Assembly (NCBI GenBank): GCA_902768785.1
Contig: CACXMM010000003.1
Coordinates: forward strand, 1-64,000
Direction: 5' to 3'
Source: an uncultured Prevotellaceae bacterium
GTDB lineage: Bacteria > Bacteroidota > Bacteroidia > Bacteroidales > Bacteroidaceae
Length of the DNA stretch: 64,000 nt
In this document: in pieces, positions 51,268 through 58,655 of the stretch
How positions within the stretch are numbered: the first letter of the stretch is position 1
Layout of the letters: each line of letters starts with the position of its first letter
The notes under the pieces: model-generated
What the model saw: only the letters and a program-made list of their open reading frames with translations
The model's database searches: none
Told to the model about the DNA's origin: nothing
Translations under genes and position numbers: made by a program

Positions 51268-51390
51268 TTTGGATTATTCAGGAGAATGTTCTATATTTGC
51301 AGCATCTCATTTTATCATGGTTTCGATTTTTTAATTTCATTACGAAACTTCGAGAGGTTGACTACGTCCTGTAGCCAACCTCATTTTTTG
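51268..51390 (+). ncRNA. Candidate short plus-strand transcript
   Basis: TTTG (51268-51271), 20 bases, TATATTTG (51292-51299) is a full consensus promoter on the plus strand. A hairpin GAGGTTGACTAC/GTAGCCAACCTC (51354-51382) with ATTTTTTG follows about 50 bases later. This would give an RNA of about 85 bases with no reading frame. The stem has an A-C mismatch on this strand, so the RNA is only a candidate. Confidence 0.4.
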
Positions 51391-51428
51391 TGCCTAACGA
51401 AAAGAGCGATGCTTCACGCACCGCTCTT
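51354..51428 (-). terminator. Two hairpins downstream of the cobalamin riboswitch
   Basis: Stem 1: 51354-51382. Stem 2: AAGAGCG...CGCTCTT, 51402-51428, followed on the minus strand by TTTTCGTT. Both stems contain one A-C mismatch on the plus strand that becomes a G-U pair on the minus strand, so the minus-strand RNA folds better. Stem 2 is a plausible end of the riboswitch transcript. Confidence 0.5.
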
Positions 51429-51601
51429 CCACCTAATAAACTTATATAATAATACACGTACGGTTAGATATATCCTATACCTTACAGTCATGACTCATAC
51501 AGACAGAATCTGCCTTTAGTCACTAATGCCTGTCATCACAGGACTTGATCAATCATTTTGGTTGCCTTCATCCCTTGCATCGAGAGAGTGGGCGATAAAC
51601 A

Positions 51602-51755
51602 TAAGGCAGGTCTTCTGACTCTGTTCCACCCGCAAACACCTTCCCGTCAATGCGACAGTGGCTTCTTGCTTGCGAGCATAATGGAACTTACAGCTGCGGG
51701 ACAGTTGGAGACTTCCACTCCATTCCCTTTTTAATCGCGCTGAAGCGAACCTTAG
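51602..51755 (-). ncRNA. Cobalamin (adenosyl/methylcobalamin) riboswitch
   Basis: Read on the minus strand, the core of the cobalamin riboswitch is present in order: AAAAGGGAATGGAGTGGAAG, CCAACTGTCCCGCAGCTGTA, the GCCACTG box (51656-51662), GACGGGAAGG (about 51639-51648) and the closing AGTCAGAAGACCTGCC (51605-51620). It binds vitamin B12 derivatives and normally controls a btuB-type transporter or a B12 gene directly downstream. Here the next minus-strand gene is 440 bases away, has its own promoter and is a pectinase. The 760-base gap around it contains no protein gene that I can see. Confidence 0.9.
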
Positions 51756-51761
51756 TGAGTG

Positions 51762-51792
51762 CAAAATTAAACAATATTTGGGATTCTGCCAA
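51762..51792 (-). promoter_or_regulatory. Promoter of the cobalamin riboswitch RNA
   Basis: On the minus strand TTG (51790-51792), 20 bases, TAATTTTG (51762-51769), a few bases before the riboswitch begins. It shows the aptamer is likely transcribed. Confidence 0.65.
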
Positions 51793-51820
51793 GAAAATGA
51801 TGCTTTTTTTTATCAGAAAC

Positions 51821-51851
51821 TTGCACAATTCAACAAATCTACTTATCTTTG
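51821..51851 (+). promoter_or_regulatory. Promoter of the ECF sigma factor gene
   Basis: TTG (51821-51823), 20 bases, TATCTTTG (51844-51851), divergent from the riboswitch promoter. Confidence 0.65.
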
Positions 51852-51923
51852 CCAACGAATTAATATAATTAAAATCAAATGCCTATCGAAACATTGTTAC
51901 TTCAATAACTAAAAAACAGAGGA

Positions 51924-52523
51924 ATGAAGAATCTGAATGGTATGACCGACGAGGAGTTGGCCTTATCTTATGTTGGAGGAAACAATAAAGCATTTGATTT
52001 GCTGCTCTCACGCACTCAATCAAAGCTCTTTTCATACATTCTGTTCGTGGTGCACGATCAGGATCGGGCGAATGATGTCTTTCAAGAGACGTTCGTCAAG
52101 GTGATCACCAAGCTCCATCAGGGGAAATATACCAACAGTGGTAAATTCTCCGCATGGCTTATGCGCATTGCCCATAATGTGATTATGGACTGGTATAGGG
52201 ATCATCGCTCGGAGAACATTGTGGAGCCAAACGAGGAGAACGACCTGTCGAATATCTCTTCGAAGGATTTGTTGGATTCGAATATTGAGAGTGAGTATGT
52301 CAACACACAAGTGATGAGTGACGTGACACGTATCATGAACCAATTGCCACCTTCGCAGCGGGAGGTTGTCTATATGCGTTTCTATCAGGATATGTCGTTC
52401 AAGGAGATTGCCGAGACCACAGGTGTGAGCATCAATACTTCATTGGGCCGCATGCGCTATGCGGTCATGAATATGCGTAAGATGGCCAAAGACCATCAGA
52501 TGAGCTTGCAGCTGGAGATGTGA
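51924..52523 (+). CDS. ECF-type RNA polymerase sigma factor
   Basis: A 199-residue sigma-70-family factor with region 2 (YILFVVHDQDRANDVFQETF, then KFSAWLMRIAHNVIMDWYRD) and region 4 (LPPSQREVVYMRFYQDMSF with the helix-turn-helix EIAETTGVSINTSLGRMRYA). The RANDVFQETF segment is the usual -10-recognition part. No anti-sigma gene adjoins it, unlike many ECF factors, so its trigger is unknown. It is convergent with rpe, the two stop codons being only 2 bases apart. Confidence 0.92.
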   Translation: MKNLNGMTDEELALSYVGGNNKAFDLLLSRTQSKLFSYILFVVHDQDRANDVFQETFVKVITKLHQGKYTNSGKFSAWLMRIAHNVIMDWYRDHRSENIVEPNEENDLSNISSKDLLDSNIESEYVNTQVMSDVTRIMNQLPPSQREVVYMRFYQDMSFKEIAETTGVSINTSLGRMRYAVMNMRKMAKDHQMSLQLEM

Positions 52524-52525
52524 GG

Positions 52526-53176
52526 TCAGAGAGCTTTCAACTCTCGAATGGTCTGGTAGGGATCATCGGCTTTGAACACATAACTGCCACTTACCAATAC
52601 GTCAACCCCTGCCTTTACCAAGCGGGGAGCAGTCTCTGCCTGAACACCACCGTCCACCTCAATCAGTGCTTTCGATCCTGAACGGGTAATCATTTCCTTC
52701 AGACGTATCACCTTCTGAATGGTATTCTCAATGAACTTCTGTCCGCCAAAACCGGGATTCACGCTCATCAGCAGTACCATATCCACATCATGGATGATGT
52801 CCTCCAGTACACAAACAGGAGTGGAGGGATTCAAGGTGACGCCGGCTTTCATTCCAGCGGCATGAATCTCTTGGATGGTGCGGTGCAGATGGGTGCAAGC
52901 TTCATAGTGCACGTTCATCATCATCGCACCGATCTTAGCAGTCTGTTGGATATATTGTTCCGGGTGAACGATCATAAAATGCACGTCAAGAGGTTTCCGG
53001 CATGCCTTGGCCACAGCCTCTAAGACAGGGAAACCAAAAGAGATGTTCGGAACAAACACACCGTCCATAATATCCATGTGGAGCCAATCGGCCTCACTGT
53101 TGTTGATCATATCCACATCGCCTTGCAGATTGATGAAATTGGCTGCCAGAAGCGATGGTGAAACCAATGTTGCCAT
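52526..53176 (-). CDS. rpe: Ribulose-phosphate 3-epimerase
   Basis: A 216-residue TIM-barrel enzyme that interconverts ribulose-5-phosphate and xylulose-5-phosphate in the pentose phosphate pathway. Signature motifs are SLLAANFINLQGDV, WLHMDIMDGVFVPNISFG, DVHFMIVHPEQYI, MSVNPGFGGQKFI and EVDGGVQAETAP with the metal and catalytic Asp and His residues. Length is normal. A 42-residue gene ends 20 bases upstream on the same strand. Confidence 0.96.
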   Translation of the reverse strand: MATLVSPSLLAANFINLQGDVDMINNSEADWLHMDIMDGVFVPNISFGFPVLEAVAKACRKPLDVHFMIVHPEQYIQQTAKIGAMMMNVHYEACTHLHRTIQEIHAAGMKAGVTLNPSTPVCVLEDIIHDVDMVLLMSVNPGFGGQKFIENTIQKVIRLKEMITRSGSKALIEVDGGVQAETAPRLVKAGVDVLVSGSYVFKADDPYQTIRELKAL

Positions 53177-53196
53177 TACGTTGTTGCTTTAAAGAA

Positions 53197-53325
53197 TTAG
53201 TTCAGACAATAAGTGGGACACTGCCCGTAGCGCTTCATGGTGTTATACGCATAGGCAATCTGCCGGATGAAGTTGAGCGTCTTTTCTGACGGTCTGATGT
53301 TCTCTTCTTGTGTAAAATGCTGCAT
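53197..53325 (-). CDS. Conserved-looking 42-residue protein upstream of rpe
   Basis: A short frame from an ATG at 53325 to a TAA at 53197. The product starts MQHFTQEENIRPSEKTLNF, continues IRQIAYAYNTMKRYGQCPT and ends YCLN. I recall similar very short proteins with a RPSxKTLxFIRQxA core in other Bacteroidales, but cannot confirm this. It ends 20 bases before rpe and shares its direction. Function unknown; possibly helical with two Cys near the C-terminus. The rest of the gap to 53476 holds nothing I recognise. Confidence 0.6.
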   Translation of the reverse strand: MQHFTQEENIRPSEKTLNFIRQIAYAYNTMKRYGQCPTYCLN

Positions 53326-53475
53326 AGGCGGATTTTGTTTGTTATACCTTATTATTAATAATCTCCAAGCCGTCACAAGGGGTGGCTTTTACTATACTAA
53401 CGTAGATGTTTCCCGTTTATTACGCAATCCCCTTGATTTTTTTATCTCATATTCGTAGAGTTTGAAGATTTTTTG

Positions 53476-53483
53476 TATCTTTG
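53476..53483 (+). promoter_or_regulatory. -7 box of the GH5 gene
   Basis: TATCTTTG lies 20 bases before the ATG at 53503 and just inside an upstream in-frame start at 53473, which it rules out. Confidence 0.55.
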
Positions 53484-53502
53484 CACCATAATCATTACCA
53501 TT

Positions 53503-54618
53503 ATGAAGAAACTATTAGTATTATTGACCGTTATGACTTTTGCATTAACTCCTTGTTTGGCACAGACGGGGAATGTCAACAACTTTAAAATCAAGAGGGG
53601 CACAAACGTGAGCCACTGGCTGTCGCAGTCGGAGGCGCGTGGTGAGATGCGCCGCCTACACATCCAGGAGGAGGACTTTGCCAGACTGGAGAAGTTAGGC
53701 TTCGACTTTGTGCGCATTCCCATTGATGAGGTACAGTTCTGGGACGAAAAGGGCAACAAACTGCCAGAGGCCTGGACTTTGCTGACAAATGCTCTGGATT
53801 GGGCTCGCAAACATAACCTCCGTGCCATTGTTGATCTTCACATCATCCGTTCGCACTATTTCAATGCCGTGAACGAGGGTGGTAGTTCTGCCAATACGCT
53901 GTTTACCTCAGAGAAGTCGCAGCAGGACCTCATCAACCTATGGTATCAGCTTTCGGACGTTCTGAAGGGGTATAGTACAGACTGGGTGGCCTATGAGTTC
54001 ATGAACGAGCCTGTGGCCGATGAACATGAGCAGTGGAACCAGTTGGTGGCCAAGGTACACAAGGCACTCCGTGCCCGTGAGCCGCAACGTACTCTTGTCG
54101 TCGGCTCCAATCGTTGGCAGGGCTATGAGACGATGAAGTATCTGAAGGTGCCGCAGGGTGATAAGAACATTGTGCTTTCCTTCCATTACTATAACCCGAT
54201 GATCCTAACTCACTATAGCGCCTGGTGGACTCCCATTGGTAAATATAAAGGGAAGATTCATTATCCGGGAATCCTTGTGTCGAAAGAGGATTATGAGGCT
54301 GCGCCTGATGACATCAAGGCCGAGTTGGAACCTTATACAAGGCAGGTATGGGATATCAACAAGATTCGTGAGGATTTCAAGGATGCTATTGCCGTGGCTA
54401 AGAAATACGGACTGCAACTTTTCTGTGGTGAATGGGGCATCTACGAGAATACCGACCGTGAGATGGGCTACCAGTGGATGAAGGACATGCTTAACGTGTT
54501 CGATGAGTTCAATATTGCTTGGACTACCTGGTGCTATGATGCTGACTTCGGTTTCTGGGATCAACAACGTGACTGCTTCAAGGACAAACCTCTTGTGGAT
54601 CTGTTGATGGGAAAGTAA
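53503..54618 (+). CDS. GH5-family endoglycanase
   Basis: A 371-residue exported glycosidase (signal peptide MKKLLVLLTVMTFALTPCLA). Glycoside hydrolase family 5 motifs: RGTNVSHWLSQSEARGEM, FDFVRIPIDEVQFWDE, LRAIVDLHIIR, the acid/base Glu in VAYEFMNEPVADE, and the nucleophile Glu in LFCGEWGIYENT. Likely acts on beta-1,4-linked glucan, mannan or related hemicellulose; the subfamily cannot be assigned safely. Stands alone, upstream of the trp leader, with its own promoter. Confidence 0.92.
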   Translation: MKKLLVLLTVMTFALTPCLAQTGNVNNFKIKRGTNVSHWLSQSEARGEMRRLHIQEEDFARLEKLGFDFVRIPIDEVQFWDEKGNKLPEAWTLLTNALDWARKHNLRAIVDLHIIRSHYFNAVNEGGSSANTLFTSEKSQQDLINLWYQLSDVLKGYSTDWVAYEFMNEPVADEHEQWNQLVAKVHKALRAREPQRTLVVGSNRWQGYETMKYLKVPQGDKNIVLSFHYYNPMILTHYSAWWTPIGKYKGKIHYPGILVSKEDYEAAPDDIKAELEPYTRQVWDINKIREDFKDAIAVAKKYGLQLFCGEWGIYENTDREMGYQWMKDMLNVFDEFNIAWTTWCYDADFGFWDQQRDCFKDKPLVDLLMGK

Positions 54619-54663
54619 TTCATAACATTTTTATGTCTTTCTGATAAAAAAGTTGGCAAAAAG

Positions 54664-54694
54664 TTTGCAGAATCAAAGAAAATATGTAATTTTG
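54664..54694 (+). promoter_or_regulatory. Promoter of the trp operon
   Basis: TTTG (54664-54667), 19 bases, TAATTTTG (54687-54694); about 28 bases before the leader peptide. Confidence 0.75.
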
Positions 54695-54721
54695 CAGCCG
54701 TAAACAAATAATATTGTCAAA

Positions 54722-54772
54722 ATGAAGAAGAATGTATTCACAGCATGGTGGTGGCGCTACTCAAGATTGTAA
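54722..54772 (+). CDS. trpL: trp operon leader peptide
   Basis: A 16-codon frame, MKKNVFTAWWWRYSRL, with three consecutive Trp codons (54746-54754). When charged tRNA-Trp is scarce the ribosome would stall here and change folding of the following RNA. It is followed by a terminator hairpin and trpD, as in the Bacteroidetes trp leader (Bacteroid-trp RNA). Confidence 0.9.
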   Translation: MKKNVFTAWWWRYSRL

Positions 54773-54848
54773 CAGTCGTGAGCAACGTTGCCGTGTGGAT
54801 ACTCCATAGATATCAAAAGGCCTGCCGTTCTTACGACAGGTCTTTTTT
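54773..54848 (+). ncRNA. trp attenuator with terminator hairpin
   Basis: GGCCTG-C-CGT / ACG-A-CAGGTC (54819-54842) followed by TTTTTT forms the terminator. Upstream pieces (GTCGT near 54775, GCAACGTTGC) can pair with it or with each other and provide the alternative fold. It lies between the leader peptide and trpD. Confidence 0.85.
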
Positions 54849-54895
54849 CATGATTAAAGACTTGCAAAATAAATAAACACTAAAAAAGAAGAAAG

Positions 54896-55900
54896 ATGGA
54901 AATGAAAGAGATTTTGAACAGGGTACTGAATCACGAGGAACTATCCCGTGAAGAGATGAAGGACATTCTGGTAGGGATTACCAAGAGTGAGTTCCCTAAC
55001 GAGCAGATTACCGCCTTGCTCACCGCTTTGCAGATGCGTGGCATCACAGTGGATGAGTTGCTAGGATTCCGTGATGGGATACTGGAAACGGGTGTGCCTG
55101 TGCCCCTGGATTGTGACCGTTATATCGATGTGGTAGGAACAGGTGGTGACCGGAAGAATACGTTCAATATCTCTACCACCAGCTGCTTCGTGATTGCCGG
55201 TGCGGGATATAAGGTGGCGAAGCATGGTAACTATGCAGCCACCAGTACGAGCGGGGCCTCGAATGTGATTGCCCATCATGGCATCAGGTTTTCCGATGAC
55301 ATCGACCAGCTGAACCGGAGCATCAACGAGTGCGGTATTGTCTATCTCCATGCACAGCTGTTCGCCAAGGCGATGAAGTTTGTAGGACCGATCCGCAAAG
55401 CATTGCAGTTTCCCACCTGTTTCAACTTGCTGGGTCCGATAGTAAACCCCTCGCAGCCGCAATGCCAGCTGTTAGGTGTGGCCAATCTTGACCAGATGCG
55501 CTTATATAGTAATGTATATCAGAAGATGGGCATCGACTATGGCATCGTGAACAGCATTGATGGATATGACGAGATCTCCCTCACTGGAGACTTCAAGGTA
55601 ACAACAAACAGCTATGAACGGATCTTCAAACCACAGGACTTAGGCTTTGAGATTGCCAAACCAGAGGAATTGGTGGCCGGTGCCAATGAAGATGAGGCTG
55701 CCGCCATCTTCGACAGTGTGCTGGAGAACCGTTGTCTTCCTGCTCAGAAGAATATCGTGCTGGCTAATGCGGCATTCGGCATTCAGGTGCTGGAAAAGGG
55801 ACAGAAGAGTATTGAGGAGTGTATCGCCATCGCCCGCGAGAGTATCGACAGCGGCCGTGCGCTGAACACCTTTAAGAAATTTGTGGAATTGAACAGCTGA
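54896..55900 (+). CDS. trpD: Anthranilate phosphoribosyltransferase
   Basis: A 334-residue enzyme that joins anthranilate to phosphoribosyl pyrophosphate, the second step of tryptophan synthesis. Motifs: VDVVGTGGDRKNTFNIST (PRPP-binding GTGGD), KVAKHGNYAATSTSGASNVI, and FNLLGPIVNPSQPQ. Normal length. First structural gene after the attenuator; not fused to trpG. Confidence 0.97.
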   Translation: MEMKEILNRVLNHEELSREEMKDILVGITKSEFPNEQITALLTALQMRGITVDELLGFRDGILETGVPVPLDCDRYIDVVGTGGDRKNTFNISTTSCFVIAGAGYKVAKHGNYAATSTSGASNVIAHHGIRFSDDIDQLNRSINECGIVYLHAQLFAKAMKFVGPIRKALQFPTCFNLLGPIVNPSQPQCQLLGVANLDQMRLYSNVYQKMGIDYGIVNSIDGYDEISLTGDFKVTTNSYERIFKPQDLGFEIAKPEELVAGANEDEAAAIFDSVLENRCLPAQKNIVLANAAFGIQVLEKGQKSIEECIAIARESIDSGRALNTFKKFVELNS

Positions 55901-55930
55901 TTTGTGGAATGTGGAAAGAAACAGATAGTG

Positions 55931-56725
55931 ATGAAAGATGTACTTGATGAGATTGTGGCATGGAAACGTGTCGAGGTGGAACGCCTGAAAGAGGTGATGC
56001 CTCCCCATTCCATGTATGTCAAGGTGGAAGAATTGATGCAGAGTGGTGATGTGCAGCCGTCCATGCGACAGTCACTGATGACTTCCGACAGTGGTATCAT
56101 TGCGGAGTTTAAGCGGAAAAGTCCTTCGAAGGGATGGATCAAGGAGTCGGGTAGGGCAGAGGAGATACCATTGTCTTATCAGAAACATGGAGCGGCAGCC
56201 CTCAGCATCCTCACCGATGAGCATTTCTTTGGTGGCAGCGACCGTTTTGTCATCAAGGCACGACAGTCGGGTGTGACCTTACCCATCCTCTACAAAAATT
56301 TTGTCATCGATGAGTACCAACTGTTCCAGGCTCGTCTCTGTGGTGCTTCCGCAGTGCTGCTGATTGCCGCTGATCTTCGTCTGGAGGAATGCAGACAGCT
56401 GCTTCATCAGACTCATGAGCTAGGGATGGAGGCCCTGCTGGAGATCCATAGTGAAGAGGAACTCGACTATATTGCTCTGGAACCCGATATGTGTGGTGTA
56501 AACAACCGGAACCTCGGTACGTTCGTCACCGATGTCAACAACTCCTTCCGTCTGGCGGAGCTTTTGCCGAACGATATCTGTAAAGTCAGTGAAAGCGGCA
56601 TCTCCAGTGTCGATACAGTGAGAGCGCTGCGACAGACTGGGTTCAACGGTTTCCTGATTGGTGAGAATTTCATGCGGGCATCTGATCCCGGAGAAGAACT
56701 GAAAACATTTATTGAAAAGATATGA
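55931..56725 (+). CDS. trpC: Indole-3-glycerol phosphate synthase
   Basis: A TIM-barrel enzyme of about 264 residues, ring-closing step to indole-3-glycerol phosphate. Motifs: IAEFKRKSPSKGWI, LSILTDEHFFGGS, LPILYKNFVIDEYQ, AVLLIAADL and GVNNRNLGTFVTD, with the catalytic Lys and Glu positions. The ATG at 55931 (MKDVLDEIVAWKRVEVERLK) starts the family's N-terminal helix; an in-frame ATG at 55904 is less likely. It overlaps trpF by 4 bases. Confidence 0.95.
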   Translation: MKDVLDEIVAWKRVEVERLKEVMPPHSMYVKVEELMQSGDVQPSMRQSLMTSDSGIIAEFKRKSPSKGWIKESGRAEEIPLSYQKHGAAALSILTDEHFFGGSDRFVIKARQSGVTLPILYKNFVIDEYQLFQARLCGASAVLLIAADLRLEECRQLLHQTHELGMEALLEIHSEEELDYIALEPDMCGVNNRNLGTFVTDVNNSFRLAELLPNDICKVSESGISSVDTVRALRQTGFNGFLIGENFMRASDPGEELKTFIEKI

Positions 56726-57456
56726 TCATAAAGGTATGTGGCATGCGCGAGCCAGAAAACATCCGCGCCGTGGCTTCGTTAGATATCGACCTCATGGGAT
56801 TCATTTTCTATCCCCAGAGCAGTAGGTATGTGCAGATGATCTCCTCAAGGGCTGGCATCATTCCCGATTACTCGGTGGAACGACTGAAAGGCTTGAAAGA
56901 GAGGAGTGAGGAGAACAGAACAGAAAAAACAGGAGATTCTTCAAATGCTGCTCCTCTTCCTGCCAGGGTGGGTGTGTTCGTGGATGACATGCCGCAGAAC
57001 ATTGTCACTCGGGTGTATAACTATAGTCTCGACTACGTTCAGCTGCATGGTGACGAGTCGCCTGTGATGATAGAGAACTTGAGGCGCACACTTGATCCAG
57101 ACATTGCTCCGAAGGTGAAGATCATCAAAGCCCTCAGCGTACGGTCGGAAGAGGAGGTCAGACGATGGCATGACTACAATGGATTAGTCGATCTGTTCCT
57201 GTTTGATACGCCCACCGAGAAATACGGGGGAAGTGGGGAGAAGTTCGACTGGTCGGTGCTGGAGGCTTACGATGGCGATGTTCCTTTCCTTTTGAGTGGC
57301 GGCATCGGTCCTGATGATGTGGAGCGCATCAAATCGTTCCATCATCCGCAATTTGCCGGCATTGACCTGAACAGTCAATTTGAGACGGCTCCTGCCGTGA
57401 AGGATGTGGAGTTATTACGGACTTTTATAGCAAGAATACGAAATGAACAAAATTAA
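56722..57456 (+). CDS. trpF: Phosphoribosylanthranilate isomerase
   Basis: A 244-residue TIM-barrel enzyme. Motifs: IKVCGMREPENI (catalytic Cys), MGFIFYPQSSRYV, RVGVFVDDMPQNI, YVQLHGDESPVM, LFLFDTPTEKYGG (catalytic Asp) and LSGGIGPDDVE. It is about 35 residues longer than usual; the extra part (about 55-75: KGLKERSEENRTEKTGDSSN) sits before the RVGVF strand and is hydrophilic, so is probably a loop. It overlaps both neighbours by 4 and 14 bases. Confidence 0.96.
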   Translation: MIIKVCGMREPENIRAVASLDIDLMGFIFYPQSSRYVQMISSRAGIIPDYSVERLKGLKERSEENRTEKTGDSSNAAPLPARVGVFVDDMPQNIVTRVYNYSLDYVQLHGDESPVMIENLRRTLDPDIAPKVKIIKALSVRSEEEVRRWHDYNGLVDLFLFDTPTEKYGGSGEKFDWSVLEAYDGDVPFLLSGGIGPDDVERIKSFHHPQFAGIDLNSQFETAPAVKDVELLRTFIARIRNEQN

Positions 57457-58228
57457 CCAACTATTTGAAGAACAGCGTCAGACGGGACGTAAACTTCTGT
57501 CGTTGTATTTCTGCGCAGGCTGTCCTACCCTTGAGGGAACGGCAGAGGTCATCAAGACCTTAGAGCGGCGGGGCATCGATATGATCGAGGTGGGCATCCC
57601 CTTCAGCGATCCTCTAGCCGATGGTCCTGTCATCCAGAGTGCCGGTACGGTGGCTTTGAAAAACGGGATGACGCTCACCAAGCTGTTCGAGCAGCTGAAG
57701 AACATCAAAGATGAGGTGTCCATCCCCTTGGTGATGATGGGTTATCTGAACGTGATCATGCACTATGGCATCGAGCGTTTCTGTCAGAGTTGTGTAGAGA
57801 GTGGTGCCTCGGGAATGATCATCCCCGATCTGCCGTTTGCCGACTACCTGAGTGAGGTGATGCCCATCGCCGACAAATATGATCTCCGGGTGATCATGAT
57901 GATCACACCCGAGACCAGTGAGGAGCGGATCCGTTTCATCGATGATCATACCGATGGCTTTATCTATATGGTCAGCTCGGCCAGTATCACAGGTGCACAG
58001 AATAACTTCGACGATGCCAAGCAGGCTTACTTTCGTCATATTAACGGAATGAATCTCAGGAATCCGCGGATGATCGGTTTCGGCATCAGTAATAAACAGA
58101 CCTTGGAGAGTGCGCGCAGCAATGCTGCGGGGGCTATCATCGGCTCGAAGTTCGTCACACTGCTGAATGAATCCTGTGGGGATGCTGAGCAGGCGATGGA
58201 CCGGTTGTACGAGGCTTTGGAGGTATAG
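57443..58228 (+). CDS. trpA: Tryptophan synthase alpha chain
   Basis: A 261-residue TIM-barrel subunit that splits indole-3-glycerol phosphate and passes indole to TrpB. Motifs: CAGCPTLEGTAEVIKTLERR, DMIEVGIPFSDPLADGPVIQ with the catalytic Glu and Asp, IIPDLPFADY, and VSSASITGAQ. Overlaps trpF by 14 bases. Unusually it is separated from trpB by a thioesterase gene. Confidence 0.96.
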   Translation: MNKINQLFEEQRQTGRKLLSLYFCAGCPTLEGTAEVIKTLERRGIDMIEVGIPFSDPLADGPVIQSAGTVALKNGMTLTKLFEQLKNIKDEVSIPLVMMGYLNVIMHYGIERFCQSCVESGASGMIIPDLPFADYLSEVMPIADKYDLRVIMMITPETSEERIRFIDDHTDGFIYMVSSASITGAQNNFDDAKQAYFRHINGMNLRNPRMIGFGISNKQTLESARSNAAGAIIGSKFVTLLNESCGDAEQAMDRLYEALEV

Positions 58229-58241
58229 AAGACAGAAGACT

Positions 58242-58655
58242 ATGACACTGAAAGAGTTTCTGAATGAGGGTGACGTGTTTGCCAAGGAGAGCGGGGCACG
58301 CATCATAGAGATCAAGGAGGGATATGCCCGAGCCGAGATGACGGTGACGAAGCATCACCTGAACGCTGGAGGCGTTTGTCAGGGAGGTGCGCTGTTCACC
58401 TTGGCAGATTTGGCCTTTGCCGCCATTTCCAACAGCAGGGGAAAGCTTACCTTTGGCTTGGAGAATACCATCTCCTTCCTGCACAGTGCTTTCGAAGGTG
58501 ATACCCTCATCGCTGAGGCAACGGAGACACTGAACCATCATAAGATTCCTTATTGTGAGATTAAAGTAAAGAACCAACATGGTGATCTGATCTGTGTGAT
58601 GACGGGCTTGGCCTACCGCAAAGAGAAGGTCATGTTATACGATAGTTTAGAGTAA
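58242..58655 (+). CDS. PaaI-type hotdog thioesterase within the trp operon
   Basis: About 137 residues: hotdog fold with ARAEMTVTKHHLNAGGVCQG and GALFTLADLAFAAISNSRGK, the usual PaaI/YdiI active-site region (hydrophobic helix after GG). It should hydrolyse an acyl-CoA, possibly an aromatic thioester, but the substrate is unknown. The ATG at 58242 is preferred to one at 58167 inside trpA. It overlaps the trpB start by 1 base, which ties it to the operon. Its presence between trpA and trpB is atypical. Confidence 0.88.
   Translation: MTLKEFLNEGDVFAKESGARIIEIKEGYARAEMTVTKHHLNAGGVCQGGALFTLADLAFAAISNSRGKLTFGLENTISFLHSAFEGDTLIAEATETLNHHKIPYCEIKVKNQHGDLICVMTGLAYRKEKVMLYDSLE

Noticed and set aside
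51549-51764. 71-codon minus-strand frame
   Set aside because: It runs through the cobalamin aptamer and has no protein character.
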